Assembly (NCBI GenBank): GCA_934725345.1
Contig: CAKVBG010000011.1
Location: 1-22,907, forward strand
Direction of reading: 5' to 3'
DNA from: an uncultured Eubacteriales bacterium
GTDB taxonomy: Bacteria; Bacillota; Clostridia; Oscillospirales; Acutalibacteraceae
Length of the DNA stretch: 22,907 nucleotides
This document shows, in pieces, positions 15,526-22,907 of this stretch. Each line of letters starts with the position of its first letter. Positions within the stretch are counted from its first letter, which is position 1. The notes beneath the pieces are model-generated. The model had not been told where the DNA came from and made no database searches. It worked only from the letters and a program-made list of their open reading frames with translations. Both the position numbers and the translations under genes were made by a program.

Positions 15526-17220
15526 CCTCTTTACAAAAGCAATAGCAATATATCAAGTATTTATTTTGGTACACCGAGTGGAGTTTTTTATAAATACTCA
15601 TCAGATAATTCCTCTATTCGTTTTAATCACTGCAAGCGTCCCTGGTATATTTCAGCACTTGAAGAAAGTGAGGGAGCTGCTGTATGGCAGGGAAGTTATA
15701 TTGCCAAGTCTACGGGTAAACAATGCATAACCTGCTCAAAAGCGGTAAAAGATGCTGGAGGTACAGTTTTAGGAGTTTGTGCGGTAGATATGTATCTTGA
15801 TGATATTTCCTCTTATATCACTCATTTAAACCTTGGAGATACCGGCTATAACTTTATAATTGACCAAAAAGGAAATGTAGTTATTCATCCGGGGTATCTG
15901 GAGGATATTAATAGTGAAAATTTAGTAAAAGAGAAGTTTGACAAAAATTCGTACTCCGAATTAATTGAAAAAGTCCTTCGAGATAAAACCGGCATAACAA
16001 ACGTGAACCTTGATGGTGAAAACAATTATGCTTCTTACGCTCCTTTAGGGACTACCAACTGGGAATTGGTTACTTTGCGAGAAACGGGCGAAACTTTGAA
16101 ACATCTTTATGAAATACCGAAAGCAATTGATAGATTTACGTCTGAGCGAAATACTGCACTTAGGAAAGATTTTTTGTTGTTGTTTGAAGTGTTTATACCC
16201 ATAATAGCTGTTTTACTTCTACTTATTTATTTCATATTCGTAAAGTTCTCAAAGGGAATAAGTGCTCCGATAGTTCGTTTGAATCAAGAAACAAAACGTA
16301 TAGGAAAGGGTAATTTTAACCATTTTATTCCCGTTAACTCAAAAGATGAAGTTGGTGAACTTGCAAGTTCATTCAATTCAATGGTTAAAGCCTTAAAGCT
16401 TTACATGGAAAATCTAGCTAAAACCACGGCTGAAAAGGAAAAGGTTCACAGTGAATTAATGATTGCAAAGAAAATTCAACATAGTATGTTGCCGTGTATA
16501 TTTCCTGCTTTTCCGGACCGTGATGATTTGGATATCTATGCCCTTATGGATCCTGCAAAAGAAGTGGGAGGAGATTTTTATGATTTCTTTTTTGTTGATG
16601 AAAACCATTTAGCGGTAATAGTTGCGGATGTTTCAGGCAAAGGGATATCAGCGGCGTTATTTATGGTTATTGCAAAGATACTAATAAGCAATCAGCTTCA
16701 AAATGGAGATTCTCCTGCGCAGGCGCTGAAGGTTATAAATGATAGACTATACAAAAATAATGAGGCTGGGATGTTTGTTACTTGTTTTGTAGGTGTGATG
16801 GACATAAAAACAGGTAAATTTGTTTACTCCAACGCTGGGCATAACCCTCCACTGCTTTATAGAGAATCCGAAAAGAAATGTATTCCAATTGATAGTCCTC
16901 ATGGATTTGTTTTGGGCGGATTTCAAGGTATGAATTACAGTCAAAAGGAATTTGATTTGTATCCGGGAGATATCATGTTTTTGTACACCGATGGTGTTAC
17001 GGAAGCAGCAAACGAAACCGGAAAATTATTTTCTCAAGATAAACTAGAACAAATTTTAAAAGGTTTAGCTACGGAAAAGATGAACATCAAAGATATAACA
17101 ACTTACTTAAGAACTGAAATAGATAAATTTTCAGGTAAAGTTGAGCGGTCTGATGATATAACCATGTTAGCTTTGAAAAATATCAGTATTTCTCCTTCGG
17201 AAAGAGAAAACTTAAAATAA
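15523..17220 (+). CDS. C-terminal part of the sensor: rest of dCache, TM, HAMP and PP2C (RsbU/SpoIIE-type) phosphatase
   Basis: The frame is open from 15499. The first ATG is 15790, but it lies inside the sensor domain and has no ribosome-binding site, so independent translation is unlikely. The order is: remainder of dCache (CKRPWYISALEESEG, KAVKDAGGTVLGVCAVDMYLDD, then a second lobe GYNFIIDQKGNVVIHP), a membrane helix (FLLLFEVFIPIIAVLLLLIYF) and HAMP (ISAPIVRLNQETKRIGKGNF). A linker (MIAKKIQHSMLP) precedes the phosphatase domain with metal-binding motifs EVGGDFYDF, VADVSGKGISAALFM, FVYSNAGHNPPLLY, FLYTDGVTEA and VERSDDITMLAL. Such enzymes dephosphorylate an anti-anti-sigma factor or similar partner in response to the sensor. 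All catalytic blocks look intact. A TM2 gene follows 34 bases after the stop. Confidence 0.88.
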   Translation, partial: KPLYKSNSNISSIYFGTPSGVFYKYSSDNSSIRFNHCKRPWYISALEESEGAAVWQGSYIAKSTGKQCITCSKAVKDAGGTVLGVCAVDMYLDDISSYITHLNLGDTGYNFIIDQKGNVVIHPGYLEDINSENLVKEKFDKNSYSELIEKVLRDKTGITNVNLDGENNYASYAPLGTTNWELVTLRETGETLKHLYEIPKAIDRFTSERNTALRKDFLLLFEVFIPIIAVLLLLIYFIFVKFSKGISAPIVRLNQETKRIGKGNFNHFIPVNSKDEVGELASSFNSMVKALKLYMENLAKTTAEKEKVHSELMIAKKIQHSMLPCIFPAFPDRDDLDIYALMDPAKEVGGDFYDFFFVDENHLAVIVADVSGKGISAALFMVIAKILISNQLQNGDSPAQALKVINDRLYKNNEAGMFVTCFVGVMDIKTGKFVYSNAGHNPPLLYRESEKKCIPIDSPHGFVLGGFQGMNYSQKEFDLYPGDIMFLYTDGVTEAANETGKLFSQDKLEQILKGLATEKMNIKDITTYLRTEIDKFSGKVERSDDITMLALKNISISPSERENLK

Positions 17221-17254
17221 ACAGTTTAGTAAACAGAAAGGAGGTGAGGAGCTT

Positions 17255-17476
17255 ATGTATGTGTCGGTCACGTCGGACAAGAGCAAGAAAAAGGCTTTGA
17301 AGCTTTGTTTATGGGGAGGAATTATTGGTATACATGATTTTTATCTTGGTAGGTATATGTGTGGGATAATTAAACTGCTTACTTTAAATTTTTGCCTACT
17401 AGGATGGATTGTGGATATAATAAGAATTGCTTCTGGTGGTTATAGAGATAACGCTAAGGCATATCTTAGAAAATAA
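17255..17476 (+). CDS. TM2 domain-containing small membrane protein
   Basis: ATG 17255 follows a near-perfect AAGGAGGTGA at seven bases. The 73-aa protein is essentially one TM2 domain: a basic start (KSKKKALKLCLW), first helix GGIIGIHDFYLGRY with the typical G.hG.h.FYLG pattern, then GIIKLLTLNFCLLGWIVDIIRI as the second helix. TM2 proteins are small two-helix membrane proteins whose role in bacteria is mostly unknown. With 34 bases between it and the phosphatase gene and no promoter visible, it is probably cotranscribed with it. Confidence 0.9.
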   Translation: MYVSVTSDKSKKKALKLCLWGGIIGIHDFYLGRYMCGIIKLLTLNFCLLGWIVDIIRIASGGYRDNAKAYLRK

Positions 17477-17499
17477 AATCTTAGGTAAAAAATTAGGTA

Positions 17500-17528
17500 T
17501 AGACTTTTTGGGTGGAATAAGATAAAAT
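17500..17528 (+). promoter_or_regulatory. Promoter of the RNase P RNA gene
   Basis: TAGACT (17500-17505), 17-bp spacer, TAAAAT (17523-17528). The predicted start, near 17534, coincides with the 5' strand of the RNA's terminal stem. Confidence 0.6.
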
Positions 17529-17533
17529 GAAAT

Positions 17534-17873
17534 AATGAGTAAACTAGGCAATCGCGCATGGTGAGAATCATGTGAGGAAAGTCCGAACTCCATAGAGCAG
17601 GTTAACGGTTAACGACCGCCGAGGGTGACCTCAGGGATAGTGCAACAGAAATATACCGCCTTGATTCATCGAGGTAAGGATGGAAAGGCGAGGTAAGAGC
17701 TCACCAGCATACGGGAGACCGTATGGCTATGTAAACCCTAACTGGAGCAACACCGTATGGTAAAAGATGTGCTTGCTCGGCACAAAAATAGGTGGCACCG
17801 AGCTGATGACGGTAACGTCCAGCCAAGATAGATGATTGCCCACGACAGAATTCGGCTTATCGGTTTACTCATT
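17534..17873 (+). ncRNA. rnpB: RNase P RNA (M1 type)
   Basis: The catalytic RNA that trims the 5' ends of tRNA precursors. The 5' AATGAGTAAAC (17534-17544) pairs with the 3' GTTTACTCATT (17863-17873) as helix P1. The conserved core is present: GAGGAAAGTCCGAACTCC near 17573, GTGCAACAGAAA near 17640, AGAGCTCACCAGCA near 17696, and the 3' conserved ACAGAATTCGGCTTAT near 17845-17860. At about 340 nt the length is ordinary. The layout looks like the common ancestral (A) type rather than the Bacillus B type, though I have not folded it. The T-rich sequence after 17873 serves as a terminator. Confidence 0.95.
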
Positions 17874-17905
17874 TTTTATTTTTCTAAATTCAGGTGAGAT
17901 TAAAT

Positions 17906-18280
17906 ATGCTATATTCAACACTTGCTGTTTTCCCTGTTCCGGATATGCGCCGTACTGCTGATTTTTACGTTAAGAATTTAGCTTTTAGATGTGTGGAGTA
18001 TACGAATTCCTTGGAGCCGCACATGTGTTTATACAAAGACAGCATTGAGATTATCCTAACTGATTCTAAGGGCAGAAAAGTGCTTACTAACCGTGAACTT
18101 TATGGTTATGGGTATGATGCATATATAATTGTGGATAATCAAGAGGAATTGCAAAAGGAATTTGAAGCTAAGAATCTTAAGATTGCAAAAAAGCTTTCTG
18201 AAACCGATTATGGGAATAAGGAGCTAGTTTTGGAAGATATAGATGGCAGGTGGCTTGGATTTGGAGTGAAAATACGCTAG
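17906..18280 (+). CDS. Glyoxalase/bleomycin-resistance-fold (VOC) protein
   Basis: I choose ATG 17906, eight bases after AGGTGA; the GTG at 17894 lies within that ribosome-binding site (124 aa). The paired beta-alpha-beta-beta-beta layout of the vicinal oxygen chelate fold is visible: TLAVFPVPDMRRTADFYVKNLAFRC, then LEPHMCLYKDSIEIILTD, and in the second half DAYIIVDNQEELQKEFEAKNL and KELVLEDIDGRWLGFG. These proteins bind a metal at residues from each half and act as lyases, dioxygenases or antibiotic binders. The substrate cannot be read from the sequence. The gene sits 36 bases after rnpB with no clear promoter. Confidence 0.82.
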   Translation: MLYSTLAVFPVPDMRRTADFYVKNLAFRCVEYTNSLEPHMCLYKDSIEIILTDSKGRKVLTNRELYGYGYDAYIIVDNQEELQKEFEAKNLKIAKKLSETDYGNKELVLEDIDGRWLGFGVKIR

Positions 18281-18326
18281 AAAATTGATTAAATTTACTA
18301 AATGTAATATATTTTATTTTAGTGTA

Positions 18327-18355
18327 TTGACAGACGTTTTGAATTGAAATATAAT
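18327..18355 (+). promoter_or_regulatory. Consensus promoter of the tRNA-Trp/tRNA-Thr unit
   Basis: TTGACA (18327-18332), exactly 17 bp, TATAAT (18350-18355): perfect in both boxes. The predicted start, near 18362, is just before tRNA-Trp. Confidence 0.85.
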
Positions 18356-18365
18356 ACGGGTGTGT

Positions 18366-18438
18366 AGGGGTATAGCTCAGTTGGTAGAGCAGCGGTCTCC
18401 AAAACCGCGTGCCGAGGGTTCGAGTCCTTCTACCCCTG
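18366..18438 (+). tRNA. tRNA-Trp (anticodon CCA)
   Basis: Acceptor AGGGGTA (18366-18372) pairs with TACCCCT (18431-18437), and the discriminator base is G. The anticodon stem GCGGT/ACCGC encloses CTCCAAA with CCA at 18399-18401. The 3' CCA is not encoded. Only two bases separate it from tRNA-Thr. Confidence 0.95.
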
Positions 18439-18440
18439 CC

Positions 18441-18516
<76 letters not shown>

Positions 18517-18543
18517 CGATGTTAAAGTTTAAAAATTTTGGTT

Positions 18544-18590
18544 CGAGATACTTGGTGGAGTGTAAACATTGAGTATCTCGGATTTTTTGT
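18544..18590 (+). terminator. Rho-independent terminator of the tRNA unit
   Basis: CGAGATACT (18544-18552) pairs with AGTATCTCG (18572-18580), with a 19-base loop, followed by six T at 18583-18588. Confidence 0.75.
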
Positions 18591-18603
18591 TGGGTGATTT
18601 AAT

Positions 18604-19593
18604 TTGAAAAAGGAAATTCTTTCAAGTGCTCCAGAAGTTTTAAAAATGTTTTTAGGGTATCTTCAGACGGTTAAAGGGCGATCTATTAAAACAGTAGAAG
18701 AATATTTTTGTGATTTAAGAACTTTTTTTAGGTATCTGAAATTCAAGAGAGGAAATTACGGCAATGACGTCAGACTGGAGGAAATCTGCATTCAAGATGT
18801 GGATATTGATTTTTTGAGAAAAGTTACTCTAACGGAAGTTTTTGAGTACATGAATTATCTTTCGGAGTATAGAGATAATAGTTCTACTGCACGCTCTAGG
18901 AAGGTAAGCAGTTTACGTATGTTTTTTAAATATCTTACTCATAAAGTTCAATTGCTTGAAGTAAACCCCGTTGAACAGCTAGAAACGCCAAAGTCCGCGA
19001 AAGCCTTACCTAAGTTTTTGAGTCTTGAGCAGAGCAAAAAGCTTTTAGAAACCGTTATCTCATCTGGAGGTAAAAACAAAGAGCGAGACTACTGTATAAT
19101 AACTTTATTTTTAAACTGTGGCATGAGGCTTTCAGAACTTGCTGGAATCAATTTAAAAGATATAGGGGATAATTCCACTTTAAAACTTAAAGGCAAGGGA
19201 AATAAAGAAAGAATGATATATCTAAACAAAGCATGCGATGAGGCCATAAAAAGTTATTTGAAGATTCGTCCGCGGGAAGGTGTTAAAGATAGAAATGCAC
19301 TTTTTATAAGTCGTCAGCATAATCGTTTAAACGTTAAGAGCATACAGCTTTTGGTGGGGAACTATTTAAGCCGCGCCGGTTTTTCTGGAATGGGATATTC
19401 TGTTCATAAATTGCGGCACACTGCTGCTACTTTAATGTATCAGTATGCGGATGTTGATATTCGGATCTTAAAGGATATTTTAGGCCATGAAAATTTGGGG
19501 ACCACTGAAATATACACTCATTTAGCCAATAAACAGATTCAAACCGCTATGGAATCTAACCCACTTTCCGACATAAATAAAAAAAGTGAATAA
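18604..19593 (+). CDS. Tyrosine recombinase, XerC/XerD type
   Basis: Site-specific recombinase that probably resolves chromosome dimers at dif with FtsK. Start is TTG 18604 behind GGGTGA; the first ATG (18646) would cut into the N-terminal SAM-like DNA-binding domain (329 aa). The N-terminal domain spans about 1-120 (MFLGYLQTVKGRSIKTVEEYFCDLRTFFRYL), with a short insertion at about 47-72. The catalytic domain has Arg175 (GMRLSELAGI), Lys198 (KGKGNKER), His268 and Arg271 (HKLRH), His295 (LGHE) and nucleophile Tyr304 (TEIYTH), so it is complete. It lies beside tRNA-Thr, a usual site for integrases, but I see no phage or plasmid genes. It looks like the housekeeping recombinase; XerC and XerD cannot be told apart here. 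Confidence 0.9.
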   Translation: MKKEILSSAPEVLKMFLGYLQTVKGRSIKTVEEYFCDLRTFFRYLKFKRGNYGNDVRLEEICIQDVDIDFLRKVTLTEVFEYMNYLSEYRDNSSTARSRKVSSLRMFFKYLTHKVQLLEVNPVEQLETPKSAKALPKFLSLEQSKKLLETVISSGGKNKERDYCIITLFLNCGMRLSELAGINLKDIGDNSTLKLKGKGNKERMIYLNKACDEAIKSYLKIRPREGVKDRNALFISRQHNRLNVKSIQLLVGNYLSRAGFSGMGYSVHKLRHTAATLMYQYADVDIRILKDILGHENLGTTEIYTHLANKQIQTAMESNPLSDINKKSE

Positions 19594-19609
19594 TATACAA
19601 AAAAAGTAC

Positions 19610-19638
19610 TTGACAAAAATATTTATTGGATATATACT
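19610..19638 (+). promoter_or_regulatory. Strong promoter of the 107-aa gene
   Basis: TTGACA (19610-19615), 17-bp spacer, TATACT (19633-19638). The predicted start is near 19645, followed by a small GTCC/GGAC hairpin and then AAAAGGAG. Confidence 0.75.
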
Positions 19639-19681
19639 ATTATAGTCCTTTGGGACAAATAATAAAAAAGGAGTGTTTATT

Positions 19682-20005
19682 ATGAATTCAAATGTTGATG
19701 TTGTGTTAAACAATGAGAGTCCAAAAAAGAAAAAGATTCAAGAGATGATTATCAAATATGTTAGGAGCGGACAGCCTTTCCCATTAGTTTTAGAAACTCA
19801 GTTATCTAAAAAATTTGTTAAAGACTATTGCGCTATTTTATCTCAAATTAAAACTTGTAAAAGTCTTAAAGCCGATCCTACACTTGAAACTAAAGATCAA
19901 CTCGATGGAGAAGTTCAGAAATTATTGAGTTTATATAAAGATTTCAAAAAGAATTTAGTTGAAAAATACCAATTTAAATGTGTTGATGCAGGTGTTTTGT
20001 ATTGA
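19682..20005 (+). CDS. Small soluble protein of unknown function, 107 aa
   Basis: Starts at ATG 19682, eight bases after AAAGGAG; the frame's GTG at 19673 overlaps the ribosome-binding site. I do not recognise it. It has no signal or membrane segment. It is rich in lysine and probably all-helical: KKKKIQEMIIKYVRSG, then TQLSKKFVKDYCAILSQIKTC, and LDGEVQKLLSLYKDFKKNLVEKY near the end. Three cysteines lie at about 51, 59 and 100. It has a near-consensus promoter, so it is likely well expressed. A 20-codon frame follows 12 bases downstream, and the unit ends at a strong bidirectional terminator. Confidence 0.7.
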   Translation: MNSNVDVVLNNESPKKKKIQEMIIKYVRSGQPFPLVLETQLSKKFVKDYCAILSQIKTCKSLKADPTLETKDQLDGEVQKLLSLYKDFKKNLVEKYQFKCVDAGVLY

Positions 20006-20017
20006 AAGGTAAGTGCT

Positions 20018-20080
20018 ATGATGAAAGAGTTTAAAGAGGATAAAAAAGTTGCTTTAGCTACAAGTGATGCATTGGAATAG
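20018..20080 (+). CDS. Possible 20-aa peptide gene
   Basis: ATG 20018 (a second ATG is next to it) follows AAAGGTAAG at about five bases and reads MMKEFKEDKKVALATSDALE, then stops. It lies 12 bases after the 107-aa gene in the same transcription unit. It is short enough to be chance; its only support is the ribosome-binding site. Confidence 0.2.
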   Translation: MMKEFKEDKKVALATSDALE

Positions 20081-20104
20081 TAGCACACTGTCTATAATTA
20101 TAAA

Positions 20105-20145
20105 TAAAAAAATCGCGACTCGCTAAAACAGAGCGAGTCGCTTTT
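20105..20145. terminator. Bidirectional rho-independent terminator
   Basis: A 10-bp GC-rich perfect stem, GCGACTCGCT (20115-20124) with AGCGAGTCGC (20132-20141), has a 7-base loop. A run lies on the left and T run on the right. It can end both the plus-strand 107-aa unit and the convergent minus-strand gene. Confidence 0.92.
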
Positions 20146-20152
20146 GTAAGTG

Positions 20153-21070
20153 CTAAGCCATCACAGGACCGGTTGAATCGGAAAATACAAAATCTACATC
20201 CACGCCTGCACCGGCAACTCCAGCGCTTGCCAGTTCCGAATGATCGTGTCCAAGCATTGCCTCTTGTGGAGCTGGCCTGGTTGCTTTGTTAACAAGTTTA
20301 TCTTGTTGCAAACTAGATTTCTCTAAGTGGCTTCCATCAACTTGGGGGAGTGCTCTTTCGAGGATTCTTAAACAAGTTACCGCATTGGATTTTCTGCATA
20401 CATCCATATGTAAACTATCGGTATTGAGCGAGCTGCGAAGTTTTTCTAAACATTCCCTTGCGGACGCATTTTTTAGCTCAGTCGCGGAATCATAGAGTTT
20501 GGGAGCTTTACAAATGCTATATCTACCATATCTACTATAAGGGAACGACGCTACCACTTGGCACAAGTAGTTAAAACATTCTTTTATGTTACTAATTTTT
20601 ATTCCAGCGAGGTCTTCGTGAATATACTCTTTCAGGGTATATTCATTAGATGGCTGATTGTCAAGAATTCTTTTTACTAATTCAAAAATCAAATGTCTGT
20701 CAGCTGACGAACCTAGGAGAGCTACATTTGAATATCTCAGTGGTATGTTTTTTGAAATTATTCCATCCTCTGAATAATTATTGTAAAGATATATGCCGCC
20801 AACAACTGCGCCACCGACTCCTACAGTTCCAAGAATTCCCATAAGAGTTCCTAATTCAATACCTACCGCAAAGGTATTGGCAGCTGCTTTTTCAGCATCA
20901 CTCTTAGACACTAATGGACCAGAATTTCCAATGCCCATGTTATAACCTACTGGATTTGAAGGTCTAACCATAGTCATCACACCCGGAAGGCTTTCTGCAT
21001 GAACTGCTCCTAAAGTAGTTAAAGAAGATATCGCTAATGCTGCAAGTCTGTTTAAACCTTTTTTCATCAT
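20153..21070 (-). CDS. Exported, possibly membrane-bound protein of unknown function
   Basis: ATG 21070 (or the adjacent ATG 21067) follows GGAGGATAAA; the longer frame from TTG 21082 would start inside the ribosome-binding site. 305 aa. The signal peptide has MMKKGLNR, a hydrophobic core and a likely cleavage after AVHA (about residue 25). A strongly hydrophobic Gly/Val-rich segment (about 68-95, TLMGILGTVGVGGAVVGGIYLY) should be a membrane helix or a fusion-peptide-like stretch. The remaining 210 residues are soluble, with six cysteines (including ECFNYLC and VCRKSNAVTC) and a C-terminal tail that is acidic and hydrophobic (VDVDFVFSDSTGPVMA). I recognise no domain. With its own consensus-like promoter and clean terminator it is an independent unit, and a candidate surface or host-directed protein. 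Confidence 0.75.
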   Translation of the reverse strand: MMKKGLNRLAALAISSLTTLGAVHAESLPGVMTMVRPSNPVGYNMGIGNSGPLVSKSDAEKAAANTFAVGIELGTLMGILGTVGVGGAVVGGIYLYNNYSEDGIISKNIPLRYSNVALLGSSADRHLIFELVKRILDNQPSNEYTLKEYIHEDLAGIKISNIKECFNYLCQVVASFPYSRYGRYSICKAPKLYDSATELKNASARECLEKLRSSLNTDSLHMDVCRKSNAVTCLRILERALPQVDGSHLEKSSLQQDKLVNKATRPAPQEAMLGHDHSELASAGVAGAGVDVDFVFSDSTGPVMA

Positions 21071-21098
21071 TTTATCCTCCAAATTTCATTACATGCTA

Positions 21099-21127
21099 AT
21101 TTTAATGCTAAACCGTATTTGTGTCAA
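21099..21127 (-). promoter_or_regulatory. Minus-strand promoter of the exported unknown gene
   Basis: On the minus strand, TTGACA (21127-21122), 17-bp spacer, TAAAAT (21104-21099). The ribosome-binding site follows about 20 bases later. Confidence 0.65.
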
Positions 21128-21322
21128 TACCTAGGATGACATTTATTCATAAATAATTTTTAGTAGGTTGATTGTGATTTTTAAGCGCAAAGCATTAACA
21201 TAGGTTGGTTTTGGGCCTTAAGGGTAATGTAGAACATTTAAAAACTATTTATTTGACCTTCATGTATTCTAAAAATTTATTAAAAAAACAATTATCGGAC
21301 CATATTTATTGTTGATTTTTTA

Positions 21323-22719
<1,397 letters not shown>

Positions 22720-22808
22720 TTAACTTATTAATTTTCCCTCCTTCTAAGTAATAAAGAATTGCTATTTTTATCAAAATATGTGGCAATTTAATTAATATTT
22801 TTTGGGTG

Positions 22809-22837
22809 TTGAAAAATTTAAAGTCATATGATATAAT
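22809..22837 (+). promoter_or_regulatory. Promoter of the gene starting at 22885
   Basis: TTGAAA (22809-22814), 17-bp spacer, TATAAT (22832-22837), with TGA directly before it as an extended -10. Confidence 0.7.
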
Positions 22838-22884
22838 TACAAAAGTGCCCTGAATACATTTCACAGAAGGAGGGATTAAATTCA

Positions 22885-22907
22885 ATGAGTAGCACCTCTG
22901 TCAAGAC
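22885..22907 (+). CDS. Start of a gene cut by the window end
   Basis: ATG 22885 follows GAAGGAGGG at ten bases and reads MSSTSVK before the window ends. The promoter and ribosome-binding site make it likely to be real; the product cannot be named. Confidence 0.5.

Noticed and set aside
15790..17220. Independent phosphatase gene starting at ATG 15790
   Set aside because: The ATG lies inside the Cache domain, has no ribosome-binding site or promoter, and the coding sense continues upstream to the frameshift at 15522.

Overview
The window is AT-rich, with strong Shine-Dalgarno sequences, TTGACA/TATAAT promoters, Gram-positive style lipoproteins and a muramoyl amidase of a form I associate with gut Clostridia. 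This points to a Firmicute of the class Clostridia, probably near the Oscillospiraceae/Ruminococcaceae. It also encodes a full-length ATP/ADP translocase of the NTT (Tlc) family. That family is typical of obligate intracellular bacteria such as Rickettsia and Chlamydia, and of plastids, and is very unusual in Firmicutes. Together with long non-coding stretches, a frameshifted sensor gene and two or three unrecognised exported proteins, it suggests a host-cell-associated, possibly endosymbiotic, clostridium. The lifestyle is an inference.

Layout. Positions 1-55 are the 3' part of tRNA-Pro(CGG), followed by a terminator. At 333-1685 is an unrecognised lysine-rich protein whose strong promoter has a perfect hairpin at the predicted transcript start. 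About 640 non-coding bases then lead to 2328-3545, an exported protein with a HipA/PI3-kinase-like catalytic core. Next are cell-envelope genes: a lipoprotein (3810), an Amidase_3-SPOR enzyme (4827), a membrane-anchored Ig-like/zinc-site protein (5618) and a polytopic membrane protein (6665). The central block is housekeeping: uvrC (+ strand), converging with a minus-strand pair of a radical SAM gene and an RluD-type pseudouridine synthase. A small lipoprotein (11256), the nucleotide translocase (12229) and a CorA-type metal transporter (13868) follow.

From 14898 to 17220 one gene encodes an N-terminal membrane segment, dCache sensor, HAMP and a PP2C/RsbU-type phosphatase, but it is split by a +1 frameshift in a T5 run. 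A TM2-domain gene, the RNase P RNA, a glyoxalase-fold protein, a tRNA-Trp/tRNA-Thr pair under a perfect-consensus promoter and a XerC/D-type recombinase come next. The right end holds a 107-aa unknown protein, a minus-strand exported unknown protein with its own promoter, a NADP-type glutamate dehydrogenase and the first codons of a further gene.

How it fits together. The NTT translocase would import host nucleotides or energy. The exported kinase-like protein and the exported protein at 20153-21070 are the best candidates for acting on the host or at the cell surface. The dCache-phosphatase carries residues known from amino-acid-sensing dCache domains, and GdhA links to ammonium/glutamate metabolism. 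These functional links are inferred, not shown.
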